From: an uncultured Anaerolineae bacterium
GTDB taxonomy: Bacteria; Chloroflexota; Anaerolineae; Promineifilales; Promineifilaceae
NCBI GenBank assembly: GCA_905479495.1
Contig: CAJQMR010000039.1
Coordinates: forward strand, 78,500 to 142,499
Direction of reading: 5' to 3'
Length of the DNA: 64,000 bases
In this document: positions 1 through 9,418 of the stretch, in pieces
How positions within the stretch are numbered: the first letter of the stretch is position 1
How the letters are laid out: each line of letters opens with the position of its first letter
The notes under the pieces: model-generated
Database searches by the model: none
What the model was told of the DNA's origin: nothing
What the model saw: only the letters and a program-made list of their open reading frames with translations
Position numbers and translations under genes: made by a program

Positions 1-1
1 C

Positions 2-340
2 AGCATGTGCGAACATCACATGCTGCCTTTCTTTGGCCGGGCACACATCGCCTACATTCCCTCAGACAAGGTTATTGGCCTCTCCAAAATTCCCCGCATT
101 GTAGAAATGTTCGCCCGCCGTTTACAGGTGCAGGAGCGCATGACGCGCCAGATTGCCGAAATGATCGATGAAATTCTCCAACCGCAAGGCGTTGCCGTTG
201 TTATTGAAGGCTCCCACATGTGCTCCATGATGCGCGGCGTCAAAAAAGAACACCCGCGCATGATGACAAGTTATATGCTGGGCAAATACAAAGAAGATCG
301 CGAGCTGCGCCGCGAATTTATGGACCAACTGCGTAAGTAA
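2..340 (+). CDS. folE: GTP cyclohydrolase I, C-terminal part (truncated by window start)
   Basis: Converts GTP to 7,8-dihydroneopterin triphosphate, the first step of folate/pterin synthesis, as a cytosolic homodecamer. The visible 112 residues carry the family zinc site: a Cys-Glu-His-His motif right at the window edge followed by LPFFG, and a second zinc Cys in the SHMCSMMRGV motif. The C-terminal end (EFMDQLRK) matches the usual end of the family. The 5' half lies outside the window, so the first in-window ATG (position 5) is internal and not the start. A strong terminator follows at 472-508. Family assignment is certain; only the start is unknown. Confidence 0.97.
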   Translation, partial: SMCEHHMLPFFGRAHIAYIPSDKVIGLSKIPRIVEMFARRLQVQERMTRQIAEMIDEILQPQGVAVVIEGSHMCSMMRGVKKEHPRMMTSYMLGKYKEDRELRREFMDQLRK

Positions 341-360
341 ATCGTTTAAACTCTACTAGT

Positions 361-463
361 ACTGAAGCAAACTTCTTTGACGGATAGATACTGTGGAAAT
401 TTGCTTCAGTTTAAGTGTTCCGCTTCAAATGCCTATCCGTCAATATTTGTTTGGTGGAACACT
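361..463. repeat. Intergenic double-hairpin element g with loop-loop complementarity
   Basis: The folE-ndh gap (341-669) holds no gene. It contains a perfect 11-bp inverted repeat (361-371 with 400-410), a TTAAG-type linker, and a second 8-bp stem (414-421 with 456-463). Ten bases in the first loop (378-387) are exactly complementary to ten in the second loop (433-442), so the two hairpins could kiss or fold as a pseudoknot. A terminator and the ndh promoter follow. Confidence 0.6.
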
Positions 464-471
464 ACCCTGAA

Positions 472-508
472 AAGAGCAGCATTCTGAATAAGAGTGCTGC
501 TCTTTTTT
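472..508 (+). terminator. Rho-independent terminator after folE
   Basis: A 10-bp perfect stem (472-481 with 495-504), rich in AGAGCAGCA, has a 13-nt loop and is followed by a T run. It lies 130 bp past the folE stop and before the ndh promoter, so it separates the two units. Confidence 0.85.
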
Positions 509-536
509 CTCCCTGAAATCTCCCCTCAGAAAATGG

Positions 537-565
537 TAGACTCCCAATAGGAAATCAATTATAAT
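537..565 (+). promoter_or_regulatory. Predicted sigma-70-type promoter for ndh
   Basis: A -35-like TAGACT (537-542), a 17-bp spacer and a perfect TATAAT (560-565) lie about 105 bp upstream of the ndh ATG. Predicted by pattern only. Confidence 0.6.
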
Positions 566-614
566 ATGTGAAAAATATCACAAAAGGTATTTTTGTTTAA
601 CCCGATAATAAACA

Positions 615-656
615 GCTTTTGAGAGTTCCCTAACCTAATCCTCTCTGCTCAAAAGC
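615..656 (+). promoter_or_regulatory. Leader hairpin next to the ndh ribosome binding site
   Basis: GCTTTTGAG (615-623) pairs perfectly with CTCAAAAGC (648-656). The stem ends immediately before the AAAGG ribosome binding site (about 657-661) of ndh. It could modulate translation or be a degenerate attenuator; no known riboswitch fold was recognised. Confidence 0.4.
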
Positions 657-669
657 AAAGGTACAAAAA

Positions 670-1959
670 ATGAATACGCAACGACCCCGAGTCATTATCA
701 TCGGCGCGGGTTTTGGTGGATTGTTCGCTGCCCGCACTCTGGTAAACAAACCAGTTGATGTACTGCTCATTGATCGCAGTAACTTTCATACCTTCACCCC
801 CCTGCTCTACCAGGTAGCCACCTGCGCTCTGGACCCATCAGAGATTGCTTATCCGGTGCGCACTATTTTCCGTAAAAATCAAAACATTCGCTCTTTGCTG
901 GGCACCGTTATTGCTATTGACTACGCGAATAAAATAATTGATGTGCAAATTGGTGGGCGACAGCTGCAAGAACGATATGATTATCTCATTCTGGCCACGG
1001 GCAGCATACCTACCTACTTTGGCAACGATGCTTTTCGGGAACATGCATTGGAACTGCGGACACTCAACGATGCAATCAACTTGCGCAACCACATCCTCTC
1101 CCTGTTTGAACAGGCCACCTGGGAAGAAGATGATGCCGTACGCGAGGCGATGACCACCATTGTGGTGACTGGTGGTGGCCCAACCGGCCTGGAAACGGCC
1201 GGAGCGATCTACGAACTTTATAATCATGTGCTCAACCGAGAATATCTGCACCGAGAAATGCATACGCGGGTCATTTTGGTAGAAATGCAGCCGCACCTGC
1301 TGGCCCCCTACCCAGACAAGCTGCGCCAGGCCGCCTTGGAACAGCTCCGTTCATTGGGTGTAGAAGTGCACTTAGGCAGCCCGGTAAAAGAAGTGGCCAA
1401 GGATCAAGTAACTCTGGCAAACGGGACCGTTATTCCCAGCTATACGCTGGTCTGGGCGGCCGGGGTAAAAGGCTCCCCATTGGCTGAAATGCTCTCCGTC
1501 CCATTGCAGCGCGGTGGACGACTGCCCATCTTGCCCACCGCCGAGGTGATTGAGCGGCCTGGCATTTATGCCGTGGGGGACATGACTTACCTCGAAGATG
1601 CGTCAGGCCAACCGTACCCCATGCTTATTCCAGTGGCCCAACAGCAAGGAGAGTTAGCGGCGCAAAACATTCTGGCGGAGATGGGTGGTGGGGAGAAACG
1701 GCCGTTTCACTATCACGATCGGGGCAGCATGGCTACGATTGGTCGTCGTCGCGCGGTGGCCTGGATTTACAACAAGATTCAGCTGCGCGGTTTCATTGCC
1801 TGGCTGGCCTGGTTGGCACTCCATTTGATTACCTTGCTCGGCTTCCGCAACCGGCTCAATGTATTTGTGAACTGGGTTTGGAATTACTTCACCTATGACC
1901 GCTCGGTGCGAATTATTCTCGAACAAGGGCGGGATAAAACAGTAAAAAGTGAAAAGTGA
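670..1959 (+). CDS. ndh: Type II NADH:quinone oxidoreductase (NDH-2)
   Basis: Single-subunit, non-proton-pumping FAD enzyme that passes electrons from NADH to the membrane quinone pool. The 429-residue length is typical. An N-terminal FAD fold has GAGFGG at residues 12-17. A second dinucleotide fold for NADH has VVTGGGPTGLE at about 165-175. The C-terminal FAD motif GIYAVGDM lies at about 298. The last about 60 residues form an aromatic amphipathic segment (FIAWLAWLALHLITLLGF) that would bind the membrane. AAAGG lies 8 bp upstream of the chosen ATG. The gene stands alone with its own promoter. The last codons (KSEK) fall in a short GTGAAAA-type tandem repeat, so the extreme C-terminus may be recent sequence. 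Confidence 0.93.
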   Translation: MNTQRPRVIIIGAGFGGLFAARTLVNKPVDVLLIDRSNFHTFTPLLYQVATCALDPSEIAYPVRTIFRKNQNIRSLLGTVIAIDYANKIIDVQIGGRQLQERYDYLILATGSIPTYFGNDAFREHALELRTLNDAINLRNHILSLFEQATWEEDDAVREAMTTIVVTGGGPTGLETAGAIYELYNHVLNREYLHREMHTRVILVEMQPHLLAPYPDKLRQAALEQLRSLGVEVHLGSPVKEVAKDQVTLANGTVIPSYTLVWAAGVKGSPLAEMLSVPLQRGGRLPILPTAEVIERPGIYAVGDMTYLEDASGQPYPMLIPVAQQQGELAAQNILAEMGGGEKRPFHYHDRGSMATIGRRRAVAWIYNKIQLRGFIAWLAWLALHLITLLGFRNRLNVFVNWVWNYFTYDRSVRIILEQGRDKTVKSEK

Positions 1960-1971
1960 AAAGTGGCAAGT

Positions 1972-2008
1972 GAGACTGGAGATCATTCGATCTCCAATCT
2001 CCAGTCTC
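1972..2008. terminator. Inverted repeat between convergent ndh and rpe
   Basis: A 12-bp perfect inverted repeat (1972-1983 with 1997-2008) of GAGACTGGAGAT type sits between two convergent genes and probably ends transcription from both sides. The same sequence family recurs at 4711-4763 and 29955-30011. Confidence 0.55.
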
Positions 2009-2017
2009 TAAATATCC

Positions 2018-2710
2018 TCAAACAGAGAAAACAGTACGGACCACGTTTTTCATTTCGGTGATATTGTCGGCCACTGATTTTTCGCCGCGAAAGATGGCGC
2101 TGCCTGCCACGAGGGCCGTCGCCCCAGCAGCCGCAATATCAGCCGCGTTTTTGGCGCTGATGCCGCCGTCAACTTCCAACCAGGCGCTGCTGCCTCGGTC
2201 AGTAAGCATCCGGCGCAGGCGACGAATTTTGCTACTGCTTTGCGGGATGTAACTTTGCCCGCCAAAACCGGGATTGACCGACATGATAAGGATCAGGTCC
2301 ACGTCGGGCAAAATCTCTTCTACGGCCGTTAACGAAGTCGCGGGATTCAGTGCCACACCCGCTTTGATGCCCAATTCCTTGATGTCCTGCACGGTGCGAT
2401 GCAGATGGCGCGTGGCCTCAGCATGGACCGTCAATCGGGCCGCACCAGCCTGGGCAAACTGTTTCAGGTAGCGCTCTGGCTCCTCGATCATGAGATGGAC
2501 GTCCAGGGGAATGTTGGCGGCGTCGGCCAACGGCCGTATTGCCTGCGGAATCATCGGGCCAAAGGAGATGTTGGGGACAAAACGGCCGTCCATAATATCC
2601 ACATGCAGCCAATCAGCCCCGCCAACGATGGCTTCTGACACATGCTCGCCCAGCCGCGTAAAATCGGTGGCCAGGATGGAGGGAGCAATCTTTACCGGCA
2701 ATCTAGCCAT
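2018..2710 (-). CDS. rpe: Ribulose-phosphate 3-epimerase
   Basis: Interconverts ribulose 5-phosphate and xylulose 5-phosphate in the pentose phosphate pathway (cytosolic TIM barrel). The 230-residue length is standard. Visible signatures are KIAPSILATDF at the N-terminus, the metal/catalytic HVDIMDGRFVPN motif, MSVNPGFGGQ, and the phosphate-binding EVDGGI and GATALVAGSAIF segments. The start is ATG at 2710, with GGAG 7 bp upstream, rather than the adjacent GTG at 2713. Only 4 bp separate it from the tkt stop, so the two are co-transcribed and probably translationally coupled. This fits their shared pathway and the supply of sedoheptulose 7-phosphate for the heptose genes downstream. Confidence 0.96.
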   Translation of the reverse strand: MARLPVKIAPSILATDFTRLGEHVSEAIVGGADWLHVDIMDGRFVPNISFGPMIPQAIRPLADAANIPLDVHLMIEEPERYLKQFAQAGAARLTVHAEATRHLHRTVQDIKELGIKAGVALNPATSLTAVEEILPDVDLILIMSVNPGFGGQSYIPQSSSKIRRLRRMLTDRGSSAWLEVDGGISAKNAADIAAAGATALVAGSAIFRGEKSVADNITEMKNVVRTVFSV

Positions 2711-2714
2711 CACG

Positions 2715-4694
<1,980 letters not shown>

Positions 4695-4710
4695 TAATTT
4701 CTCCACTTCT

Positions 4711-4763
4711 GGGAGATTAGAGATTGGAGATTGGAGACTATTAATCTTCAATCTCTAGTCTCC
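4711..4763. repeat. GAGATTGGA tandem repeat with inverted repeat
   Basis: About three imperfect copies of a 9-base GAGATTGGA-like unit (4712-4737) run into an inverted repeat (4733-4740 with 4756-4763). It lies between the SDR gene and tkt, and probably acts as the SDR terminator. Same family as the repeats at 1972 and 29955. Confidence 0.55.
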
Positions 4764-4801
4764 GTCTCCGCACGTCCAATCAAAATTTTTAAAGTTGCAA
4801 T

Positions 4802-5569
4802 CTATCGAGGTGCCATGCGGATGGCACCGTCAAGGCGAATGACTTCGCCGTTAAGCATTTCGTTTTCGATGATGTGTTGCGCCAGGGCAGCATATTCGGC
4901 TGGGCGACCCAGGCGGGAGGGGAACGGCACCTGCTCACCCAACGAAATTCGCGCTTTTTCGGGCAGGCCAGCCAGCATGGGCGTCTCAAAAATGCCAGGG
5001 GCAATGGTCATGACGCGAATGCCATAACGGGCCAGATCACGGGCAACAGGTAAGGTCATGCCCACAATGCCTCCTTTGGAAGCGGAGTAAGCAGACTGGC
5101 CCATCTGGCCATCGTAGGCAGCGACAGAAGCGGTGTTGATGATGACACCCCGTTCGCCCGCTTCATTTGGTTCAGCTTCGGCCATCACGGCGGCGGCCAG
5201 ACGAATAACGTTAAATGTACCAATAAGGTTTACCTGAATAACCTTGCTGAAGGCATCAAGCGGATGTACCCCACCACGCCCAATCACTTTGGTGGCAATG
5301 GCGATACCGGCACAGTTAATCGCGCCGTGCAGTCCGCCAAATGATTCGACGGCGGTGGAAACGGCCGTTTCCACCTCTTCTTCAGACGCCACGTTGGTTT
5401 TTACAAATTTAGCGTTGCTGCCCAATTCGGCGGCCAGTGCCTCGCCCGCCTCACTGTTAAGATCGGCAATGAGGATGTTGGCCCCGGCAGCGGCTAAACG
5501 CCGGGCTGTGGCTGCGCCTAAGCCAGAGCTGCCGCCTGTTACTAAAAAGGTTGACCCTTGAATGTTCAT
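4802..5569 (-). CDS. Short-chain dehydrogenase, 3-hydroxyacyl-CoA dehydrogenase type 2-like
   Basis: NAD(P)-dependent oxidoreductase of the classical SDR family (255 aa). The N-terminal cofactor motif GGSSGLGAATARRLA and the catalytic YSASKGG (Tyr-x-x-x-Lys) are present. The long C-terminus ending in a DGAIRMAPR-type tail is characteristic of HSD17B10/3-hydroxyacyl-CoA dehydrogenase type 2 enzymes, which oxidise 3-hydroxyacyl-CoA in beta-oxidation or branched-chain amino acid breakdown. The start is ATG at 5569 with a GAGGTG ribosome site; a GTG three codons upstream is a weaker alternative. Codons for ETAVS contain a 22-bp perfect palindrome (5354-5375). Exact substrate unknown. Confidence 0.88.
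   Translation of the reverse strand: MNIQGSTFLVTGGSSGLGAATARRLAAAGANILIADLNSEAGEALAAELGSNAKFVKTNVASEEEVETAVSTAVESFGGLHGAINCAGIAIATKVIGRGGVHPLDAFSKVIQVNLIGTFNVIRLAAAVMAEAEPNEAGERGVIINTASVAAYDGQMGQSAYSASKGGIVGMTLPVARDLARYGIRVMTIAPGIFETPMLAGLPEKARISLGEQVPFPSRLGRPAEYAALAQHIIENEMLNGEVIRLDGAIRMAPR
5354..5375. repeat. 22-bp perfect palindrome centred on ACGGCCGT
   Basis: Longest extension seen of the window-wide ACGGCCGT palindrome: GGTGGAAACGG followed by its exact reverse complement, inside the SDR gene. At 20817-20832 a 16-bp version (GGAAACGGCCGTTTCC) lies in a glycosyltransferase gene. Confidence 0.9.
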
Positions 5570-5766
5570 GTTTTTCACCTCGGCTGATTGTCACCAGGAA
5601 ATGTGTATTTTTAACAATTAACCACCGAATTGTAACAAGTGGAGATACTCATTCGCAATAGCAAAATCCAAGACAGATGTGACCGTTGTTCAGATGAGGT
5701 GTCCTAAAATCAGCTTAGCAAGATCGTGTCCCTGCGGCACCCATCATCTACGAATTTATCTTAAAA

Positions 5767-5836
5767 AGCCACAGAGGGGAAAGAGAAATTAGAGACTTTG
5801 AACCCAATCTCAAAAACCTCTGTGAACCCTGTGGCT
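5767..5836. repeat. Nested inverted repeat upstream of the zinc-ribbon gene
   Basis: AGCCACAG (5767-5774) pairs with CTGTGGCT (5829-5836), and an overlapping ACAGAGG (5771-5777) pairs with CCTCTGT (5817-5823), giving two mutually exclusive hairpins. The rest of the gap 5570-5863 shows no gene. Confidence 0.5.
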
Positions 5837-5863
5837 AATATTCGGATAGGTATTAAAAAATTT

Positions 5864-6064
5864 ATGAAAGTTGCCAATTTACCTGACGGAACGGCCGTTG
5901 AGGCCTCAGCCAATGCGCCGCGTGAAGCGATTTGCCCCCATTGTGGCGGTGTATTACTATTGCGCCAGCGGCGCACCATGACTCAATCGGTGGTCGCTTA
6001 TTTTTGGCGACATGCCCGCAATCAAAATTTGAAATGCACAGCGCGCAAGCGGCCTACCGGTTAA
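5864..6064 (+). CDS. Small zinc-ribbon-like protein of unknown function
   Basis: 66 residues. A CPHCG zinc knuckle is followed by VLLLRQRR, then an aromatic/basic segment YFWRHARNQNLKC that could supply the second metal ligand pair (His and Cys). No enzyme function is recognisable; it may bind nucleic acid. The ATG at 5864 was chosen because upstream in-frame sequence falls in an inverted repeat and gives no sensible protein. The gene carries one ACGGCCGT palindrome (about 5891), as most real genes here do. It lies 39 bp before the SRAP gene in the same direction. Confidence 0.5.
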   Translation: MKVANLPDGTAVEASANAPREAICPHCGGVLLLRQRRTMTQSVVAYFWRHARNQNLKCTARKRPTG

Positions 6065-6103
6065 CTTTGCCAAAACGGCCGTTGCCACCAGAAGGAGTCA
6101 ATT

Positions 6104-6790
6104 ATGTGTGGACGGTTTGCGTTAATGACCCCAGCAGAACAGTTAGCGATGCAGTTTGGCTTGCCAGAAACGGCCGTTGCTACCCTACCTCCCTCAGTGC
6201 CCCGCTACAACATTGCGCCTACCCAGCCCGTCGTCGCCATTCGTCTGGCGGAAAATGGCCAGCGGGAGTTAACCTTTTTTCATTGGGGTCTTATTTCTTC
6301 CTGGGCCAAAGATATAAAAATTGGCTCGCGCATGATCAATGCCCGCTCAGAAACGGTGACGGAAAAACCATCCTTCCGCACGGCGTTTAAGCGTCGCCGT
6401 TGTCTCATTCCGGCCGATGGTTTTTACGAGTGGCAAAAACAAGCAAACGGCAAGCAGCCTATGTTTATTCGTCCAGCAGAAGGTGAGGAACGGCCGTTTG
6501 CCCTGGCAGGTTTGTGGGAAGTGTGGCGCGATCCAGACGGCAGCGCTTTGCAATCATGCACTATCCTTACCACTACCCCCAACGAGCTGATGGCCCCCAT
6601 CCACAACCGGATGCCGGTGATTGTGGAGCCAGAGGATTTTGATTTGTGGCTCAACCCGGAGCCGGACCCAGAGCAAGGGCTGCATTTATTACGGCCGTAT
6701 CCCGCCGAAAAAATGACCGCCTACCCGGTAAGCACCGTAGTCAACAATCCACGCAACGAAACGCCAGACTGCATTCAACCCATTGCTTAA
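6104..6790 (+). CDS. SRAP-family protein (abasic-site DNA-protein crosslinker, YedK/HMCES type)
   Basis: Forms a protective thiazolidine crosslink with abasic sites in single-stranded DNA through Cys2. The start MCGRFAL fixes the N-terminus, since Cys2 must be exposed after Met removal. Other conserved pieces are present: NARSETVTEKPSFR with the catalytic Asn, RCLIPADGFYEW with the Glu-Trp pair, and the IHNRMPVIV motif with the active-site His. The 228-residue length is typical. A strong AGAAGGAG ribosome site precedes the ATG. The zinc-ribbon gene lies just upstream and gmhB starts 9 bp downstream. Confidence 0.94.
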   Translation: MCGRFALMTPAEQLAMQFGLPETAVATLPPSVPRYNIAPTQPVVAIRLAENGQRELTFFHWGLISSWAKDIKIGSRMINARSETVTEKPSFRTAFKRRRCLIPADGFYEWQKQANGKQPMFIRPAEGEERPFALAGLWEVWRDPDGSALQSCTILTTTPNELMAPIHNRMPVIVEPEDFDLWLNPEPDPEQGLHLLRPYPAEKMTAYPVSTVVNNPRNETPDCIQPIA

Positions 6791-6799
6791 AGGAATCCA

Positions 6800-7360
6800 A
6801 TGCCCCTCCAACCTGCCCTCTTCCTAGACCGTGACGGTGTATTTATTGAAAACCGGGCCAACTATGTGCGCAGTTGGGAGGATGTACAGTTTTTCCCCCA
6901 GGCATTGGCCGCGCTGGCCCGCGTTCGGGAGATTCCCTACAAGATTATTGTGGTGACCAATCAGTCGGCTGTGGGTCGAGGGATCATGTCGTTGGAAACG
7001 GCCGTTCAGCTAAACGATCGTATTTTGGAGGGGGTAAGAAGAGAAAACGGCCGTATCGATACCAGCTACCTTTGTCCGGCCAAACCCGGCACCGACGATC
7101 CTTGCCGCAAACCCCGGCCTGGCATGCTGCTCCAGGCCGCCCAAGAGCATAACCTTGATCTCAGCCAATCCTACATGATTGGTGACGCCCTGACAGATAT
7201 TCAGGCCGGGCAGGCTGCGGGCGTTAAACAGGCAATTTTATTACTTACGGGGCGTGGTCAAGCCCAGGCAGAACTGCCTTTAGCAAAAGAACTACCCTCC
7301 TTTGCCACTTGCCCCACCCTGGCTGATGCCCTCACCCATCTGTTTCCAAACTTGCCATAA
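6800..7360 (+). CDS. gmhB: D,D-heptose 1,7-bisphosphate 7-phosphatase-like HAD enzyme
   Basis: HAD-superfamily phosphatase that removes the 7-phosphate of D-glycero-D-manno-heptose 1,7-bisphosphate before nucleotidyl activation. The 186 residues match GmhB. Motif I FLDRDGV, motif II VVTNQSAVGRG, the RKPRPGML segment with the Lys of motif III, and motif IV MIGDALTDIQAG are all in order. The zinc loop of typical GmhB (several Cys/His before RKP) is reduced here to two Cys (CPAKPGTDDPCRKP), so zinc binding may be weak. gmhA and hddA lie nearby on the opposite strand, which supports the heptose role; other HAD-IIIA substrates such as histidinol phosphate are possible. Confidence 0.85.
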   Translation: MPLQPALFLDRDGVFIENRANYVRSWEDVQFFPQALAALARVREIPYKIIVVTNQSAVGRGIMSLETAVQLNDRILEGVRRENGRIDTSYLCPAKPGTDDPCRKPRPGMLLQAAQEHNLDLSQSYMIGDALTDIQAGQAAGVKQAILLLTGRGQAQAELPLAKELPSFATCPTLADALTHLFPNLP

Positions 7361-7380
7361 AAGCCGCACAGCCTTTAGCA

Positions 7381-7420
7381 AAATAAAAAAAGCCCGACAA
7401 GCTTACCACTTATCGGGCTT
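7381..7420 (-). terminator. Rho-independent terminator of the glycan cluster (minus strand)
   Basis: AAGCCCGA (7390-7397) pairs with TCGGGCTT (7413-7420). Read on the minus strand the stem is followed by a long T run. It lies between the convergent gmhB and BY-kinase genes and ends the cluster; it may also stop gmhB transcription. Confidence 0.85.
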
Positions 7421-7443
7421 CATTTCATTTAGAAAAGGTCCAG

Positions 7444-9105
7444 CTAGGACTGCACCGCTTCCTGGCCACGGAGGAAGCGCTTGCGTAGCTTGCTCTTGGG
7501 TTCATCATCATCTTTGCTGGCATCGTCGCCGTAGGTGTAGTAGGGATCTTTGTAGTAATAGTAGAAGTTATGGCCTTCACTGCCAGATTTCAAGGAGTTG
7601 AGTACAGCCCCAGCGAGATTGGCATTAACATCTTCCAAACGCTCCACAACCTGCTTAAACTCACCTTTACGGCTTTTGTTGGCTCGCACAACAACCAGAG
7701 TCGTCCCTGCCAGCGCGCTCAAAACGGCCGCATCTGTTACCGATAACACGGGTGGACTATCTAAGATCACAAAATCGTATTGTTTGTCCAACACCTCTAA
7801 CAGGCGGCGCATCTTGGTGGAACCCAATAACTCAGAAGGATTGGGGGGAATGGGACCGCAGGTCATAATTTGCAGACCTTCCACCTGAGTGGGCTGTACG
7901 GTATCTTCAACCAGATTGCGCACCTCAATTTCAGAATCATCTACATTGAGCTTAAGCAACAAGCTGGTGACGCCCCGTTTGTTAGGTAAGTTAAAGATCT
8001 CATGTTGAGACGGCCGTCGCAAATCCCCATCCAATAATACGACATTATTACCGGCTTGAGCTAAAACAATCGCTAAATTCCCCGCCGTTGTACTTTTACC
8101 TTCACCAGGCACACCACTTGTCATCAACAAAGTTGAATTCTTCTTATCAACCACCGAAAACTGTATAGCCGTTCGCAGCACCCGGTATGCTTCTGACGTT
8201 GGCGATCTCGAATCCGTCATAGTGACCAGCTTGCTGTCATCTTCTGTGTTAATAACAGCAATCCCCGCCAGCGTTGGAATATTTCCCAACTTCATAATGT
8301 GATCTGGCGTTTTCACCGTATCATCCAAATACTCAAGCAGATACGCGGTTGAGGCCGACAAAACAAAACCAATACCGGCAGCCGTAATCACGGAAATAAT
8401 ACTGTTGGAATTGACCAGGGTGCCTTCTGTAGCGGGGTCAACAATTTGCACTGAGTTTGTAGCCCCTTCCTGGGTTAAGGAAAGCAAATCTGTATAGCGT
8501 TGGGTCAAGTTTTGCAGGTTGTTTTCTAAGGTATTCAACTCACCGGTGGCTACAGAAATATCACGGGCACTAATCAGCTCACCTATTTCTTCTTCCTTGG
8601 CGGCAATTTGTTCCTGCGTGTCCTCAATTTTTGTTTGATAATCAACAAGCAGCCCTTTGACAAATTCTGTGTCTTCACTATCTTGTCCGGCAGGCGTACG
8701 TAAGGAAAGCTGCCGCGCCAGTTCCGCAGCCACCGCCATCGAGCGAATTGGGTCCGTATCCGTCACCGTAATATCCACAAAGTTGGTATCATTCACCTGG
8801 CGGATATCAATGTCCCTGGGAAGTGTCTCCAAGCCCAGTGCCTGCGCCGCATCTCGACTAAAGCCAGGCTGATTGGCAATCTCTACATACGCAGTGGCCA
8901 ACTGGCGAGTCGTTGAAAAATCATTGTTACTTACATCAGTGGATTCTAGATAGTTGCCGATGGCAAGCCGCGTATAGGATCGGTAGACGGGTACCTGCTG
9001 CCGGGTGGCAAAGAAGCTTGCCACGGCGGCAATAAAGGTTGTTACGGCTATCATCCACCACCATTTTCTTAACGGAGCCAAATATTCTTTAATATCAATT
9101 TCCAT
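7444..9105 (-). CDS. Polysaccharide chain-length regulator fused to bacterial tyrosine kinase (Wzz/BY-kinase)
   Basis: Inner-membrane protein that sets polymer length and signals through Tyr autophosphorylation. 553 residues: a Wzz domain with TM1 (about residues 15-32, WWWMIAVTTFIAAVASFFA), a coiled-coil periplasmic/external part, TM2 (about 233-256), then a cytoplasmic P-loop kinase. Walker A GVPGEGKSTT lies at about 330-340, Walker A' VVLLDGDLRRPS at about 355-367 and Walker B FVILDSPPVLS at about 443-455. A C-terminal Tyr cluster (FYYYYKDPYYTYGDD, about 512-526) is the expected autophosphorylation tail. Last gene of the minus-strand glycan locus. Fused proteins of this kind occur in Gram-negatives (Wzc) and in other phyla. 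Confidence 0.93.
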   Translation of the reverse strand: MEIDIKEYLAPLRKWWWMIAVTTFIAAVASFFATRQQVPVYRSYTRLAIGNYLESTDVSNNDFSTTRQLATAYVEIANQPGFSRDAAQALGLETLPRDIDIRQVNDTNFVDITVTDTDPIRSMAVAAELARQLSLRTPAGQDSEDTEFVKGLLVDYQTKIEDTQEQIAAKEEEIGELISARDISVATGELNTLENNLQNLTQRYTDLLSLTQEGATNSVQIVDPATEGTLVNSNSIISVITAAGIGFVLSASTAYLLEYLDDTVKTPDHIMKLGNIPTLAGIAVINTEDDSKLVTMTDSRSPTSEAYRVLRTAIQFSVVDKKNSTLLMTSGVPGEGKSTTAGNLAIVLAQAGNNVVLLDGDLRRPSQHEIFNLPNKRGVTSLLLKLNVDDSEIEVRNLVEDTVQPTQVEGLQIMTCGPIPPNPSELLGSTKMRRLLEVLDKQYDFVILDSPPVLSVTDAAVLSALAGTTLVVVRANKSRKGEFKQVVERLEDVNANLAGAVLNSLKSGSEGHNFYYYYKDPYYTYGDDASKDDDEPKSKLRKRFLRGQEAVQS

Positions 9106-9214
9106 TGCGCAATCCTATTCCAACTAAAATTCAAAAATGCCGTTAGTAGTATAACTCATTTATCAAGCACTTGAGTGCAGCACTTTTGTACAAAACAATA
9201 CAAACAAGCAAAAG

Positions 9215-9241
9215 CAATATTGAGGGTCAACCTCAATATTG
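9215..9241. repeat. Perfect 11-bp inverted repeat upstream of the BY-kinase gene
   Basis: CAATATTGAGG and its complement are separated by GTCAA. It sits 110 bp upstream of the BY-kinase start and 178 bp past the gmhA stop on the minus strand. It could be a weak terminator or an operator; there is only a short T run on the minus strand. Confidence 0.45.
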
Positions 9242-9301
9242 CCTCGTCAATGGTGTTCAATGATAACTTTAATGCGTTGACGCAAAATTTTATTGGTAAG
9301 C

Positions 9302-9403
9302 AAATCACAGAAGGTTCTCAAAAAAGTATGTTTTCTTGTGATTTTCTCAGGTAAAAGCGGGAGAAACGGTTCATCTATTTCAAAAAACGTTCTCACTTCT
9401 ACA
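9302..9403. repeat. Intergenic double-hairpin element a
   Basis: First hairpin: AAATCACA (9302-9309) with TGTGATTT (9337-9344). Linker TCTCAG. Second, imperfect hairpin: GTAAAAGCGGGAGAA (from 9351) with TTCTCACTTCTAC (ending about 9403). The gap 9106-9418 also holds a perfect 11-bp inverted repeat (9215-9225 with 9231-9241) and a small GCAC-TTGA-GTGC palindrome (9168-9179), but no gene. Confidence 0.5.
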
Positions 9404-9418
9404 CAATTCCCAACCTGA

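Noticed and set aside
838..1296. 152-codon minus-strand frame inside ndh
   Set aside because: Antisense to conserved FAD/NADH domains; no domain signature and no start signal.
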